DNA of 43,283 nucleotides from Candidatus Acidiferrales bacterium (lineage in GTDB: Bacteria > Acidobacteriota > Terriglobia > Acidiferrales > UBA7541), in NCBI GenBank assembly GCA_030037775.1, contig JASHQB010000159.1, positions 1-43,283 on the forward strand, written 5' to 3'. A program made the translations under genes and the position numbers. Under the pieces are notes generated by a model. That model did no database searches. It saw nothing but the letters and a program-made list of their open reading frames with translations, and was not told the DNA's origin. Position 1 is the stretch's first letter. Each line of letters opens with the position of its first letter. Below are positions 33,234-42,430 of this stretch, one piece after another.

Positions 33234-34100
33234 ATGACACTTATACCTCGGAGAATAACCCAGCAGCTCCGACAGCCGCATAGGTTAGCTCCTTTTTGGC
33301 TTGCGCTACTGGTTTTGGTGTTCGGCCGGTGCGCGATGGGGCAAAGCCCGAAGGAACTGCATTATCAGGGCTACGTCAACGACTTCGCCCACGTTATTTC
33401 GCCAGACACCAAGGCGGCTCTGAATACGCTCTGCGAAGAGCTCGACAAGAAAGCCGACGCGCAAATCGCTATCGTCACCGTCAGGTCCCTCGAACACGAA
33501 TCTATCGAAGAATACTCGATCGACTTGGCCACTCGCTGGGGGATCGGGCCGAAGCAAAAAGATCGTGGCGTCTTGATTCTCGTTGCGCCGCGGCAGCGCC
33601 ACTACCGCATCGAAGTCGGTTATGGCCTCGAGCCGATTCTCCCCGACGGCCTTGTGGGTGACTTTGGCCGCGAGGCTGTTCCACAACTTCAGATAGGCAA
33701 TTACAGCGGCGCCATCCTACTTCTGACCGAGAACGTCGCCGCCGTCATCGCCAAGGATCGCGGCGTGACTCTGGCGTCCCTGTCCCAGGACGGACAGGCT
33801 CCCATGGGTTCGGAGACTCCTCCGCCGCCTCTCACTCCGCGAAATGTCGCCGTACCTCTCCTGTCCGTTTTGGTATTGTTATTCTTCCCGCTGCTCGGAT
33901 TATTGCTCCGAATGCGCGCCGGCCGCCGATATGGTCGCGGCCACGGTGTTATGTGGGCGGCCGCTCCGTGGTTTCTGGGTGGTGGTGGCTTCGGCGGCGG
34001 AGGTGGCTCCTGGGGTGGAGGCGGCTTTGGCGGCGGCGGAGGATTCGGCGGTTTTGGCGGAGGCTCCTTTGGCGGCGGCGGAGCGAGTGGCAGTTGGTGA
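33234..34100 (+). CDS. TPM-domain (YgcG-like) membrane protein
   Basis: A 288-residue exported protein. A signal segment (about residues 19-36) is followed by the TPM phosphatase-fold domain (about residues 45-180) with YVNDFAHVISPDTKAAL, DAQIAIVTVRSLE, WGIGPKQKDRGVLILVA, and VGYGLEPILPDG. A second transmembrane helix (about 203-226) precedes a long Gly/Phe-rich tail (243-288). TPM proteins occur with LemA in operons and are linked to envelope processes or photosystem repair. A lemA gene lies one gene away here. The start is ATG 33234 after GAGGG; an upstream start is possible but lacks support. Confidence 0.85.
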   Translation: MTLIPRRITQQLRQPHRLAPFWLALLVLVFGRCAMGQSPKELHYQGYVNDFAHVISPDTKAALNTLCEELDKKADAQIAIVTVRSLEHESIEEYSIDLATRWGIGPKQKDRGVLILVAPRQRHYRIEVGYGLEPILPDGLVGDFGREAVPQLQIGNYSGAILLLTENVAAVIAKDRGVTLASLSQDGQAPMGSETPPPPLTPRNVAVPLLSVLVLLFFPLLGLLLRMRAGRRYGRGHGVMWAAAPWFLGGGGFGGGGGSWGGGGFGGGGGFGGFGGGSFGGGGASGSW

Positions 34101-34154
34101 AGGATGCCCGACTCCTTGGCGCTGGTCGTCTGATCTAGGCGTGGTGGCAACATA

Positions 34155-34874
34155 ATGGAAGATCTACTTCAAGAACTCGCAGAGCGGCTCGCCCGCTCCG
34201 CAGGCGACAATCTCCAAGCCATTATTCTTTACGGCTCTGCCGTCACCGGGGAGTATCGCAAGAACCATTCGGATTTGAACGTTCTCTGCATTCTTCATCG
34301 CACCGGCACCGCCGACCTCGAACAATTGCACGAGCCGCTGTCCTGGTGGAAGCGCAAGGGTTTTCCGCTCCCTCAAGTATTCACCGAAGGCGAATTGCGC
34401 GCGTCCGCCGATATTTTCGCTATTGAGTTGCTGGACATGAAGGCCAGTCATCGCATGATCTTCGGCGACGATTTCTTGCCGTCGCTCGACGTGCCCACCA
34501 AACTTCACAAGTTGCAGGTCGAGCGTGAGCTGCGTACCAACCTGGTGCGCCTTCGCCAGGGTATTCTCTCCGTTCCACCGAAGGATCGGGTTCTGGTGAG
34601 CTTGATGGACGCGGCCGTCTCCGCGTTCGTCACTTTGTTTCGCCACGCTCTGCTGGCGTTCGGCGAGCCGCTAACCGTGTCCAAGCGCCATGTGGTGCGC
34701 CGTGCCGCAGAAATTGCGAAGGGCAGTCCGGACGCTTTTTTCGCGATTCTTGACCTACACGAAGGCAAGCGCAAGGCTTCCGAGATCGATGCGCAGGAAA
34801 CTCTGCGCGGTTATATGGATCTGGTGGAGCGCATGACCAACGAAACAGATCGGCGGCTTGCTGCCTCGTCGTAA
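34155..34874 (+). CDS. Nucleotidyltransferase-like protein with degenerate motif
   Basis: A 239-residue protein with an N-terminal polymerase-beta-like nucleotidyltransferase segment: AIILYGSAVTGEYRKNHSDL gives the Gly27-Ser28 motif. The metal-binding pair that should read DxD is Asp40-Leu-Asn42, so one carboxylate is replaced by Asn. A helical C-terminal region (about 110-230) resembles a HEPN-like or substrate-binding domain. No toxin-antitoxin partner adjoins it. It lies between the TPM and lemA genes, 37 bases before lemA. Activity and substrate are unknown. Confidence 0.65.
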   Translation: MEDLLQELAERLARSAGDNLQAIILYGSAVTGEYRKNHSDLNVLCILHRTGTADLEQLHEPLSWWKRKGFPLPQVFTEGELRASADIFAIELLDMKASHRMIFGDDFLPSLDVPTKLHKLQVERELRTNLVRLRQGILSVPPKDRVLVSLMDAAVSAFVTLFRHALLAFGEPLTVSKRHVVRRAAEIAKGSPDAFFAILDLHEGKRKASEIDAQETLRGYMDLVERMTNETDRRLAASS

Positions 34875-34911
34875 TGATTTCAGCGGGCCATCAATTTCGG
34901 GGAGGAGCGGC

Positions 34912-35493
34912 GTGAAAAAAGGTTGGGCAGCACTTTTCATAATCGTGCTCATCGCTGTGATTTTTGGCGGAATGTATGTCAGCGCTCGCAATCAGATGGT
35001 GCGCAAGAACGAAGCTGTAAAGTCCGACTGGGCTCAAGTGGACGTTGTTCTCGAGCGCCGCGCCGACCTTATCCCCAATCTTGTCTCCACGGTCAAAGGC
35101 ATTGCCGCTCAGGAAGTCACCGTTTTCACCGCCGTCGCAGATGCCCGCGCGAACTTGATGAATGCCCAGAGCCCCAAAGACAAGATCGCCGCAAACGGCC
35201 AGCTCGATGGCGCCCTGGCCAAAGTCTTGGCCCTTACCGAGAACTATCCGCAGCTCAAATCCAACGAGAGTTTCTTGCAGCTCCAGGATGAACTGGCCGG
35301 AACGGAAAATCGCATCGCCGTCGAACGCAAGCGTTATGACGACGCCATTCAGGACTACAACACCTACATCGGGACATTCCCCAACAGCGTCTTCGCGCGC
35401 TGGGCCGGCTTCCAGCGCAACGATGCCTATTTCGCGGCCACTCCTGAATCCAGAGCGGTTCCCAAAGTGGAGTTTCCTGCGGCGAAGCCATAG
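34912..35493 (+). CDS. lemA: LemA family membrane protein
   Basis: A 193-residue protein with a single N-terminal transmembrane helix (about residues 5-23, LFIIVLIAVIFGGMYV) and a long cytosolic helical bundle. ARNQMVRKNEAVKSDWAQVD, VVLERRADLIPNLVSTVKG and NLMNAQSPKDKIAANGQLDG are diagnostic, and FLQLQDELAGTENRIAVERK is the family signature. LemA function is not well defined; membrane remodelling or stress roles are suggested for the family. The GTG at 34912 follows GGGGAGGAG (34900-34908). It shares a likely unit with the TPM gene. Confidence 0.92.
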   Translation: MKKGWAALFIIVLIAVIFGGMYVSARNQMVRKNEAVKSDWAQVDVVLERRADLIPNLVSTVKGIAAQEVTVFTAVADARANLMNAQSPKDKIAANGQLDGALAKVLALTENYPQLKSNESFLQLQDELAGTENRIAVERKRYDDAIQDYNTYIGTFPNSVFARWAGFQRNDAYFAATPESRAVPKVEFPAAKP

Positions 35494-35527
35494 CCTCTCG
35501 AACACTCAAGAGGGGTTCGCTTTGTTA
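35494..35527 (+). terminator. Weak hairpin after lemA
   Basis: CCTCT (35494-35498) and AGAGG (35509-35513) can pair over a 10-base loop, followed by CTTTGTT. The stem is short, so this is only a possible terminator before the phoH promoter. Confidence 0.25.
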
Positions 35528-35562
35528 ACACGCTCATATCAATGGGCTTACGCTTAGTCCAC

Positions 35563-35591
35563 TTGACCGCCGCCAGCGAATGGAGTATCGT
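35563..35591 (+). promoter_or_regulatory. Candidate sigma70 promoter for phoH-ybeY-corC
   Basis: TTGACC (35563-35568), a 17-base spacer and TATCGT (35586-35591), 39 bases before the phoH ATG at 35630. Confidence 0.5.
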
Positions 35592-35629
35592 CTTTGTGAG
35601 GGTACTGCGTCTTCCTATCCAAAGCCTAG

Positions 35630-36655
35630 ATGAGACAAACCGTCAGGATGTCGGGGGGCATTGCCGAACTCTTCGGCACCTACGACGAAAACCTCCAGTT
35701 TCTGGAATCAAGCCTGGGCGTCACCACGCAACTCCATGATAGCGACCTGCACATTGAAGGTGATCCCGCGCAGGTCAAACGGGCCGCCAAATTTCTGAAC
35801 GAATACAACGAACTGCTTCGCGAGGGCCGAAGGCTCGAGACCAGTCAGGTGAAATCCATGCTGCGCATGGCCAATGAAGAGCCGAATTTCTCGCTCCGCG
35901 GGGCCATGGAGCACGCGCGTTCCCGGTCATATGGCAAGAAACCCATCACCGCCAAGAGTACAAATCAGCGCCGCTACATGGAGGCTCTTGAGAACTACGA
36001 TATGGTCTTCGCCATTGGGCCCGGCGGTACGGGAAAGACGTATCTTGCCGTCGCTATGGCAGTTTCGGCGCTTCTCACCAAGCAAGTCAACCGCATCATT
36101 CTGGTTCGCCCTGCCGTGGAAGCGGGAGAGCGCCTCGGCTTCCTTCCCGGCACAATTCAGGAAAAAGTCGATCCTTACATGCGCCCGCTCTACGACGCGT
36201 TACACGACATGCTCGAAGCCGATAAGCTCGAGCGCTTCCTGGAAAAAGATATTATTGAGGTGGCGCCCCTGGCCTTCATGCGCGGGCGCACTTTGAATGA
36301 TTCTTTCGTTATTCTCGACGAGGCGCAAAACACCACGAGCGAGCAGATGAAAATGTTCCTCACGCGCTTGGGCTTTAACTCCAAAGCCGTCATCACCGGC
36401 GACGTGACCCAAATCGATTTACCATCCAGCCGGCGCTCCGGTCTTGTGGAAGCCATCGATATTGTCGGCAAGATCGAGGGCATCGCCATCGTCCACTTCG
36501 ACGAGCGCGATGTGGTGCGACACAACTTGGTGCAGCGTATCATCAAGGCCTACGACGAACATGACGCCGGCGCAGCCGCGCGCAATTCTGCCGGCAATCA
36601 TTCTCGCGAGTCCGATCGCTCACGTGAAAACGACCGTCGCGCTTCCGCGGAGTAA
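35630..36655 (+). CDS. phoH: PhoH-like ATPase
   Basis: A 341-residue cytosolic P-loop ATPase of the PhoH family, believed to act on RNA. The N-terminal KH-like segment is followed by [19 protein letters not shown] (Walker A, residues 130-137) and [38 protein letters not shown] (Walker B, Asp230-Glu231) and [12 protein letters not shown] follow. The C-terminal 30 residues are charged and low-complexity. ATG codons at 35630 and 35648 are both possible. The phoH-ybeY-corC order is widely conserved, linking it to rRNA processing. Confidence 0.93.
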   Translation: MRQTVRMSGGIAELFGTYDENLQFLESSLGVTTQLHDSDLHIEGDPAQVKRAAKFLNEYNELLREGRRLETSQVKSMLRMANEEPNFSLRGAMEHARSRSYGKKPITAKSTNQRRYMEALENYDMVFAIGPGGTGKTYLAVAMAVSALLTKQVNRIILVRPAVEAGERLGFLPGTIQEKVDPYMRPLYDALHDMLEADKLERFLEKDIIEVAPLAFMRGRTLNDSFVILDEAQNTTSEQMKMFLTRLGFNSKAVITGDVTQIDLPSSRRSGLVEAIDIVGKIEGIAIVHFDERDVVRHNLVQRIIKAYDEHDAGAAARNSAGNHSRESDRSRENDRRASAE

Positions 36656-36665
36656 TCTTCCGGCC

Positions 36666-37127
36666 ATGGTGCTCAATCGACAAAAACGAGTTCGCGTAAA
36701 ACTCCGCTCGCTCAATGAGTTTCTTCACCGCGCCGGGGCCCTCCTCGGCTTAGCCGACGGCGCCGCCACGATTTGCTTGGTCACCGACGCGCAGATCGCG
36801 AAATGGAACGGTTCGTACCGCGGCAAGAATCGTCCCACCGATGTCCTGTCGTTTCCTGTGTTCGGCAGTGTCGAAAAAGGCAGAGGCAAAACACGGCGCC
36901 AGCCGAAAATTCTTGGCTCAACCGAAGGCGCTTACCTCGGTGACGTCGCCATCGCGCCCGCCGTTGCCCGCCGAAACGCGCGCGCTACGGGCATCAGTTT
37001 CGATCAAGAAATGCAAGGTCTTACGCTGCATGGCCTCTTGCATTTGATGGGATACGACCACGAAACCGACCATGGCGCCATGGAGCGCCTGGAAATTCGT
37101 CTGCGCAGAAAACTGGGGATTGTCTAA
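36666..37127 (+). CDS. ybeY: Endoribonuclease YbeY
   Basis: A 153-residue zinc-dependent endoribonuclease for 16S rRNA 3'-end maturation and ribosome quality control. The zinc site is HGLLHLMGYDHETD (His122, His126, His132). RGKNRPTDVLSFPVF and YLGDVAIAPAVARRNA are conserved upstream. An insertion (GSVEKGRGKTRRQPKILGST) sits between them. The ATG at 36666 is ten bases after phoH; longer in-frame starts lie inside phoH. It is followed directly by corC. Confidence 0.94.
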   Translation: MVLNRQKRVRVKLRSLNEFLHRAGALLGLADGAATICLVTDAQIAKWNGSYRGKNRPTDVLSFPVFGSVEKGRGKTRRQPKILGSTEGAYLGDVAIAPAVARRNARATGISFDQEMQGLTLHGLLHLMGYDHETDHGAMERLEIRLRRKLGIV

Positions 37128-38402
37128 GTGAGCAGCGCTCTCACCTATACCATCGCAATTCTTCTCCTGGCCGCCGGCTTGATGGTCTTTGCCTACCTGG
37201 ATCGCATTTACCGCCAGCTCGGTCGCGTCATTACCGGGCCTGCGCACGCCAACCTGGACATCTTCGTCGCCGAAATCGAACCGCGCATGCGCGTCAACCG
37301 GGTTCGCGCCTCCGGCACGTTCAGCCTTCTCGCCCGCCTGTGGCTTGTTGTCGTCTCCGTGCTCACGGCGCGCGCAGTCATACTGTTCGCTGGTCAGACT
37401 TGGCGCATCGTCGCCGAAATGATTTTCTTTCTCGGTCTCGAAGTGATTGTGGGAATGCAATTCCTTCCCGCCCTTTTGCTCGCGCGCACCGGCGGCAAAT
37501 GGCTGATTCCGATTCTGCCCCTCATTCGCGCTTTCGCGTGGCTCGTTTGGCCGGTGCAAGCCGTCCTCGAGTTCGCCATCTCGATTCTTCACATTTCCGA
37601 TGAGCCCGGCGACGTTCCCTCCGCCGATCAGCAGGCCATGGAAGCCATCGTGGATGCCGCCACCGAAGAGGGGATCATCGAGCAGGATGAAGCTCGCTTG
37701 ATCGAGCAAATCGTCGAATTCAGCGACAAGCGTGTCCGCGAAGTCATGACCCCACGTCCCGACGTCGTTTCGATTTCCGCCAACGCCACCATCGAGGAGC
37801 TGCGCCGTGTCCTCGTCGCCACCAAGCTTTCGCGCCTGCCCGTCTATGAAAACACCCTCGACGATATCATTGGCATCGTCATCGCTCGGGACATCCTGCA
37901 AATCCCGGAAAGCGAGGCGGCCAAGAAGCCCGTACGTCAGCTCGTGCGCCCTGCGCTGTTCGTTCCTGAGGCCAAGATGGGCTCGAGCCTGCTCCGGGAA
38001 ATGCAACGCAAGAACCAGCAAATGGCCATCGTCATCGACGAATATGGCTCTATGGCCGGCGTGGTCACCGCCGAGGACCTGGTCGAAGAAATCGTCGGCG
38101 AAATCGGCGAGGAGGACCGCCATCCCGCTCCCGACGTCGTGCGCGAGAGCGATGGCAGCATGGTGCTTCGGGGCAGTACGGGAATCGAGAAGCTAAAGGA
38201 CCTTTTCGGCGTCGAGCTGAAAGACGATCAAGCCGAATCGTCCTCGGCAACCATCTCTGGCCTGCTCAACCACGTCGCCGGTCACGTGCCCGAGACTGGC
38301 GAAAAGATCAGCTACGACGGATTACAGTTTGAAGTCCTCGAAGCCAATCAGCGGAAAGTCTTGCGCCTGCGCGCACGGCGGCAAGCTTCCGAGCGCGCCT
38401 AG
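37128..38402 (+). CDS. CorC/HlyC-type CBS-domain membrane protein
   Basis: A 424-residue protein with hydrophobic N-terminal segments (residues 1-25 and about 65-165) in place of a complete DUF21 domain. Two CBS domains lie around residues 200-330, with VREVMTPRPDVVSISANA, RLPVYENTLDDIIGIVIARD and MAIVIDEYGSMAGVVTAEDLV. A CorC_HlyC domain ends the protein (GLLNHVAGHVPETGEKI). The family includes magnesium/cobalt efflux-linked proteins. It starts with a GTG immediately after the ybeY stop. Confidence 0.87.
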   Translation: MSSALTYTIAILLLAAGLMVFAYLDRIYRQLGRVITGPAHANLDIFVAEIEPRMRVNRVRASGTFSLLARLWLVVVSVLTARAVILFAGQTWRIVAEMIFFLGLEVIVGMQFLPALLLARTGGKWLIPILPLIRAFAWLVWPVQAVLEFAISILHISDEPGDVPSADQQAMEAIVDAATEEGIIEQDEARLIEQIVEFSDKRVREVMTPRPDVVSISANATIEELRRVLVATKLSRLPVYENTLDDIIGIVIARDILQIPESEAAKKPVRQLVRPALFVPEAKMGSSLLREMQRKNQQMAIVIDEYGSMAGVVTAEDLVEEIVGEIGEEDRHPAPDVVRESDGSMVLRGSTGIEKLKDLFGVELKDDQAESSSATISGLLNHVAGHVPETGEKISYDGLQFEVLEANQRKVLRLRARRQASERA

Positions 38403-38496
38403 GGCTGCTCGCGAGATGAAATGCTCTCGCGCCGCAGTTGGCCTCAGCCGTTCGCCAGACGCTCCGATTTCTCGGTCCGCCCGCCCCCGGAACCTT

Positions 38497-38525
38497 GATA
38501 TTTCTCCCTCCGGGGAGTAACTTTC
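38497..38525 (+). promoter_or_regulatory. Candidate promoter of the cox-like operon, overlapping a hairpin
   Basis: TTGATA (38497-38502), a 17-base spacer and a weak TAACTT (38520-38525). The stem CCCCGGA (38487-38493)/TCCGGGG (38511-38517) surrounds the -35 and might instead end the corC transcript. Just before the coxS Shine-Dalgarno is a small CTGAT-TTC-ATCAG hairpin. Confidence 0.3.
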
Positions 38526-38576
38526 CACTCCCACACTTCTGTTGCAAAGTATCTCTGATTTCATCAGGGAGGTGTC

Positions 38577-39095
38577 ATGGCCACCGAAGTTCGACTCCGC
38601 GTCAACGGCAAAGAATACGCAAGCGCGGTCGAGCCGCGCCTCCTTCTGGTTCACTATCTCCGCGACACGCTAGGCCTCACCGGCACGCACGTCGGCTGTG
38701 AGACCAGCATCTGTGGTGCCTGCACTGTCCTTCTCGATGGCAAAGCCGTAAAATCCTGCACCATGCTCGCCGTGCAAGCGGACGGCGCGGAAATCACCAC
38801 CATCGAAGGTCTTGCGGCCACCTGCAAGACCAACGGCTCAGCCACCGCCGTGGCATCCTGCGCTTTGCATCCGGTTCAGGAGGGTTTTTGGGAGAAGCAC
38901 GGCCTGCAATGCGGTTTCTGCACGCCCGGAATGATTCTCACCGCCGCCGCTTTCCTCAGCGAAAATCCCGATCCCAGCGAGTCGCAAATTCGCGGAGCCA
39001 TCAGCGGCAACCTGTGCCGGTGTACCGGCTATCAGCACATTGTCGACGCCGTGCAGTACGCCTCGAAGAAAATGGCGGCCGCCAAGGCTCGCTAA
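38577..39095 (+). CDS. coxS: Molybdenum hydroxylase small subunit, 2x[2Fe-2S] (CoxS-like)
   Basis: A 172-residue iron-sulfur subunit of a xanthine-dehydrogenase/CO-dehydrogenase-type enzyme, passing electrons from the molybdenum site to FAD. The plant-ferredoxin cluster uses Cys41, Cys46, Cys49 and Cys61 ([16 protein letters not shown]...SC). The second cluster uses Cys112, Cys115, Cys147 and Cys149 (QCGFCTPGM and LCRCTGY). All eight ligands are present. A good GGGAGGT precedes the ATG. It leads the operon, ahead of the L, M and G genes. Confidence 0.93.
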   Translation: MATEVRLRVNGKEYASAVEPRLLLVHYLRDTLGLTGTHVGCETSICGACTVLLDGKAVKSCTMLAVQADGAEITTIEGLAATCKTNGSATAVASCALHPVQEGFWEKHGLQCGFCTPGMILTAAAFLSENPDPSESQIRGAISGNLCRCTGYQHIVDAVQYASKKMAAAKAR

Positions 39096-39128
39096 CTCTC
39101 AGCAACACTTGTGGCGCGGAGGAGATTT

Positions 39129-41486
39129 ATGGCGACAGCAACGAAATACGTTGGCAGGCCGATGAAGCGCAAAGAAGACCCGCGCTTGATCCAGGGCCTC
39201 GCCCACTATGTCGACGACCTTCACCTTGCCGGGATGCTCCACATGGTCGTTGTCCGCAGCCCTTATGCCCACGCCAAAATTCGCGGCATTGACGCCTCGA
39301 AGGCCAGGTCCGCCCCCGGCGTCGCCGCAGTTTTCACGGGCGACGACCTCGGCAGCCAGATCGGCTCCGTCCCCTGTGCCGCGCAAATTCCAGACATGAA
39401 GCCCGCCGTGCGCTTGCCTCTGGCTACCAATAAAGTCCGCTTTGTCGGCGAACCCGTTGCGGTCATCGCCGCGGCCGACAAGTATGCCGCTCGCGACGCC
39501 CTCGATTTAGTCGAAGTCGATTACGATCCGCTTCCCGCGGTCACCGACCCCGAGAAGGCCATCGCCAAAGGCGCGCCGAAACTCTACGACAACTTCGACG
39601 ACAACGTCGCCTATCGTTGGGAGCTCGAAGGCGGCGATGTGGCTGCGGCATTCAAGAACGCCGGCAAAATCGTTAAGCAGCGCATGGCCAATCAGCGTGT
39701 GATTCCCGTGCCCATGGAATGCCGCGGCGTTGTCGCGCAATATGACCCCGGCGAGCCGCAGCTCAAAGTGTGGACTTCCACGCAAATCCCCCACCTTGCG
39801 CGCACGCAGATCGGCGCGATGCTTGGCATTTCCGAAAATTCGGTTCATCTCATCGCCCCGGAAGTCGGCGGCGGCTTCGGCAGCAAGCTCAACGTCTACG
39901 CCGAGGAAGCGCTCTGCTCCTATCTCGCCATCAAAACCGGCAAGCCTGTGAAGTGGATCGAATCCCGCCGCGAGAATTTTCAGGCCACCATCCACGGCCG
40001 CGATTTCATCAACTATGCCGAGCTCGCGGTCAAGAGCGACGGCGCGATTCTTGGCGCGCGCTTCAAGCTCATCGCCGACCTCGGCGCCTACTACCAGTTG
40101 CTCACGCCATTGGTTCCCACGCTGACGGCCCTCATGCTTTGCGGCAGCTACAAAATCCCCGCCATCCGCATCGAAATCGTCGGCGCCCTCACCAACAAGA
40201 TGGCCACCGACGCCTATCGCGGCGCCGGCCGTCCGGAAGCCACCTATTTCATCGAACGCGCCATGGACATCGTCGCCGCCGAACTGAAAAAGGATCCCCT
40301 CGAGCTCCGCCTCAAGAATTTCCCCAAGCCCAAGGATTTTCCCTACGCCACCCCCACCGGCCTCATCTACGACACCGCCGATTACCAGGCATCTCTTCGT
40401 GCCGCCCAGAAAAAATCCGCTTATCAGAACCTGCGCAAGCAGCAGACCGAAGCCCGCAAAAAGGGCAAGCTCGTCGGCATCGGTGTTTCCAGTTATGTCG
40501 AGATCTGCGCCATGGGTCCGTCCAGCGCCATGCCCGCCGGAGGATGGGAGAGCGGTACCGTTCGCATCGAGCCAACCGGGAAAGTGAAAGTCCTCACTGG
40601 CTCCTCTCCGCACGGTCAGGGCCAGGAAACCAGCTTCGCGCAAATCGCCGCCGACATGTTCGGCCTCTCGCCGGACGATGTCTTGATCGTGCACGGCGAC
40701 ACCAGCCAGGTTCCCTACGGCATCGGCACCTTCGGCAGCCGCGCCACCGCGGTTGGTGGCACGGCCATGTACAAATCCTTGGAAAAACTTCGCGACAAGC
40801 TCGCGAAAATCGCCGGGCACATTTTAGAAGTCGATCCCGCCACGCTTACCTTCGCCGATCGCAGAATCTGTTCCGCCAGCGCCAAGAAATCCGCCACGTT
40901 CAATGACGTCGTGACCGCCGCCTATGTTGCCAAAACGCTCCCGCCGGGCCTCGAGCCCGGCCTCGAAGCCACCACCTTCTTCGAGCCCTCGAATTTCACC
41001 TTTCCGTTTGGCACGCACATCTGCACGGTCGAAATCGACAGCGACACCGGCGAAGTGAAATTGCTGAAATACGTCGCCGTCGACGATTGCGGCAACGTCA
41101 TCAATCCGCTTCTCGTCGATGGCCAGCTGCACGGGGGCATCGTGCAGTCCATCGGCCAGGTCTTTTTCGAAGAGGCTGTCTACGATTCCGACGGGCAGCT
41201 CATCAGCGGCGAGCTCACCGACTACGCCCTCCCGCGCGCTGCGGACATTCCGCGCATCGAAACTTCCCGCACCGTCACGCCCACTCCCGTGAATCCCATG
41301 GGCGTCAAAGGCGTCGGCGAAGCCGGAACCATCGGCGCTACTCCTTGTCTCGTAAACGCGGTCGTCGACGCGCTGGCGCCTCTCGGCGTCACTCACGTCG
41401 ATCTGCCCATCAAGCGCGAAAACATCTGGCGTCTCCTGCAAAAAAATTCCGGCGGAGCGAAAGTGAAGTCCCGGAGGGCCTCATGA
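39129..41486 (+). CDS. coxL: Molybdenum hydroxylase large subunit, form II CoxL-like
   Basis: A 785-residue catalytic subunit binding the molybdopterin-cytosine-dinucleotide type cofactor. The key loop reads AYRGAGR (residues 362-368), the form II signature, not the AYxCSFR of proven aerobic CO dehydrogenases, so CO oxidation is not assured. VGGGFGSKLNVYAEE, SPHGQGQETSFAQIAADMFG, GTFGSRATAVGGTAM and GVKGVGEAGTIGATPC (catalytic Glu731) are conserved. The ATG at 39129 has GGAGGAG six bases upstream. The true substrate may be an aldehyde, purine or aromatic heterocycle. It overlaps coxM by ATGA. Confidence 0.92.
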   Translation: MATATKYVGRPMKRKEDPRLIQGLAHYVDDLHLAGMLHMVVVRSPYAHAKIRGIDASKARSAPGVAAVFTGDDLGSQIGSVPCAAQIPDMKPAVRLPLATNKVRFVGEPVAVIAAADKYAARDALDLVEVDYDPLPAVTDPEKAIAKGAPKLYDNFDDNVAYRWELEGGDVAAAFKNAGKIVKQRMANQRVIPVPMECRGVVAQYDPGEPQLKVWTSTQIPHLARTQIGAMLGISENSVHLIAPEVGGGFGSKLNVYAEEALCSYLAIKTGKPVKWIESRRENFQATIHGRDFINYAELAVKSDGAILGARFKLIADLGAYYQLLTPLVPTLTALMLCGSYKIPAIRIEIVGALTNKMATDAYRGAGRPEATYFIERAMDIVAAELKKDPLELRLKNFPKPKDFPYATPTGLIYDTADYQASLRAAQKKSAYQNLRKQQTEARKKGKLVGIGVSSYVEICAMGPSSAMPAGGWESGTVRIEPTGKVKVLTGSSPHGQGQETSFAQIAADMFGLSPDDVLIVHGDTSQVPYGIGTFGSRATAVGGTAMYKSLEKLRDKLAKIAGHILEVDPATLTFADRRICSASAKKSATFNDVVTAAYVAKTLPPGLEPGLEATTFFEPSNFTFPFGTHICTVEIDSDTGEVKLLKYVAVDDCGNVINPLLVDGQLHGGIVQSIGQVFFEEAVYDSDGQLISGELTDYALPRAADIPRIETSRTVTPTPVNPMGVKGVGEAGTIGATPCLVNAVVDALAPLGVTHVDLPIKRENIWRLLQKNSGGAKVKSRRAS

Positions 41487-42430
41487 TTCCCGCATCCTTC
41501 GAATATCAAGCGCCCAAAACCCTCGACGAAGCCTTGCGCCTTCTCGGCCGCCACGGCGACGAAGCGAAAATCCTCGCCGGCGGCCACAGCCTGCTTCCTC
41601 TCATGAAACTGCGCCTCGCTTCGCCTCGTTACGTCATTGACATCGGACGTCTTCGCAGCCTCGATTACATTCGCGAGGACGGCGCCCATATCCTCATCGG
41701 TGCGCTCGCCACTCATGCGCAGGTCGCCGCTTCCTCGCTTCTTCGCCAGAAATGTCCGCTGCTCCCCGAAACAGCCGCCCAAATCGGCGATATGCAAGTC
41801 CGTAATCGCGGCACCATCGGCGGAAGCCTCGCGCACGCCGACCCCGCCGCCGACTATCCCGCCGCGATTCTTGCCCTCGACGCCGAACTGGTCGTCCAAT
41901 CCGGCTCCGGCAAGCGCACCATTCGCGCTGCGGAATTCTTCGTCGATCTCCTCCAGACCCAGGTGCGTCCGGGCGAAATCCTCACCGAAGTTCGCGTTCC
42001 CATCGAGCGCCCGGGCGAGGGAACCGCCTACCGCAAGTTCCATCAGCCCGCCTCGGGATTCGCTACCGTAGGCGCCGCCGCGCGTGTCCTCGCTTCCAAA
42101 GACGGAAAGATTCAAGACATCGCGCTGGGCATGACCGGCGTTGGCTCCAAAGCCTACCGTGCCACCGGCGTCGAGAAAGCTCTTCGCGGCAAGAAAACGG
42201 ACGACGAAACCATCGCCGCTGCCTGCGCCAAAGCCGCCCAAGGCGTCGAACCTCTCTCCGACATCTTCGCTTCTTCGGAATATCGCCGCGCCATGGCAGG
42301 TGTTTTTGCGCACCGCGCGATTTCCGCGGCCCTCGCACGCGCCGGCAATCACGCAGGCACAAAGTCGCTAGCGCCAAAGCCTCCGACCGCGAGTCCCCGC
42401 GCCTCAAAATCCAAGGGCAAGCGCAAATGA
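41483..42430 (+). CDS. coxM: Molybdenum hydroxylase FAD-binding medium subunit (CoxM-like)
   Basis: A 315-residue FAD-binding subunit. The two flavin loops are AGGHSLLPLMKLRLA (near residue 32) and NRGTIGGSLAHADPAADYP (near 112). IGALATHAQV and GEILTEVRVP are also conserved. A Lys/Ser/Pro-rich tail follows the C-terminal domain. It accepts electrons from CoxS. Translation is coupled to coxL before it and coxG after it by ATGA overlaps. The frame extends upstream inside coxL, but those residues are Arg-rich shadow sequence. Confidence 0.93.
   Translation: MIPASFEYQAPKTLDEALRLLGRHGDEAKILAGGHSLLPLMKLRLASPRYVIDIGRLRSLDYIREDGAHILIGALATHAQVAASSLLRQKCPLLPETAAQIGDMQVRNRGTIGGSLAHADPAADYPAAILALDAELVVQSGSGKRTIRAAEFFVDLLQTQVRPGEILTEVRVPIERPGEGTAYRKFHQPASGFATVGAAARVLASKDGKIQDIALGMTGVGSKAYRATGVEKALRGKKTDDETIAAACAKAAQGVEPLSDIFASSEYRRAMAGVFAHRAISAALARAGNHAGTKSLAPKPPTASPRASKSKGKRK

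Noticed and set aside
33049-33240. 63-codon minus-strand frame between rpsT and the TPM gene
   Set aside because: GTG start without ribosome site, overlaps the TPM start, no recognisable sequence.
33960-34100. Gly-codon repeat tract at the TPM gene end as a possible DNA repeat element
   Set aside because: It encodes the Gly/Phe-rich tail usual in TPM proteins, in frame with the rest of the gene.
39507-40820. 437-codon minus-strand frame opposite coxL, Gly/Asp/Phe-rich
   Set aside because: Composition follows from coxL codon usage in reverse; no recognisable domain.
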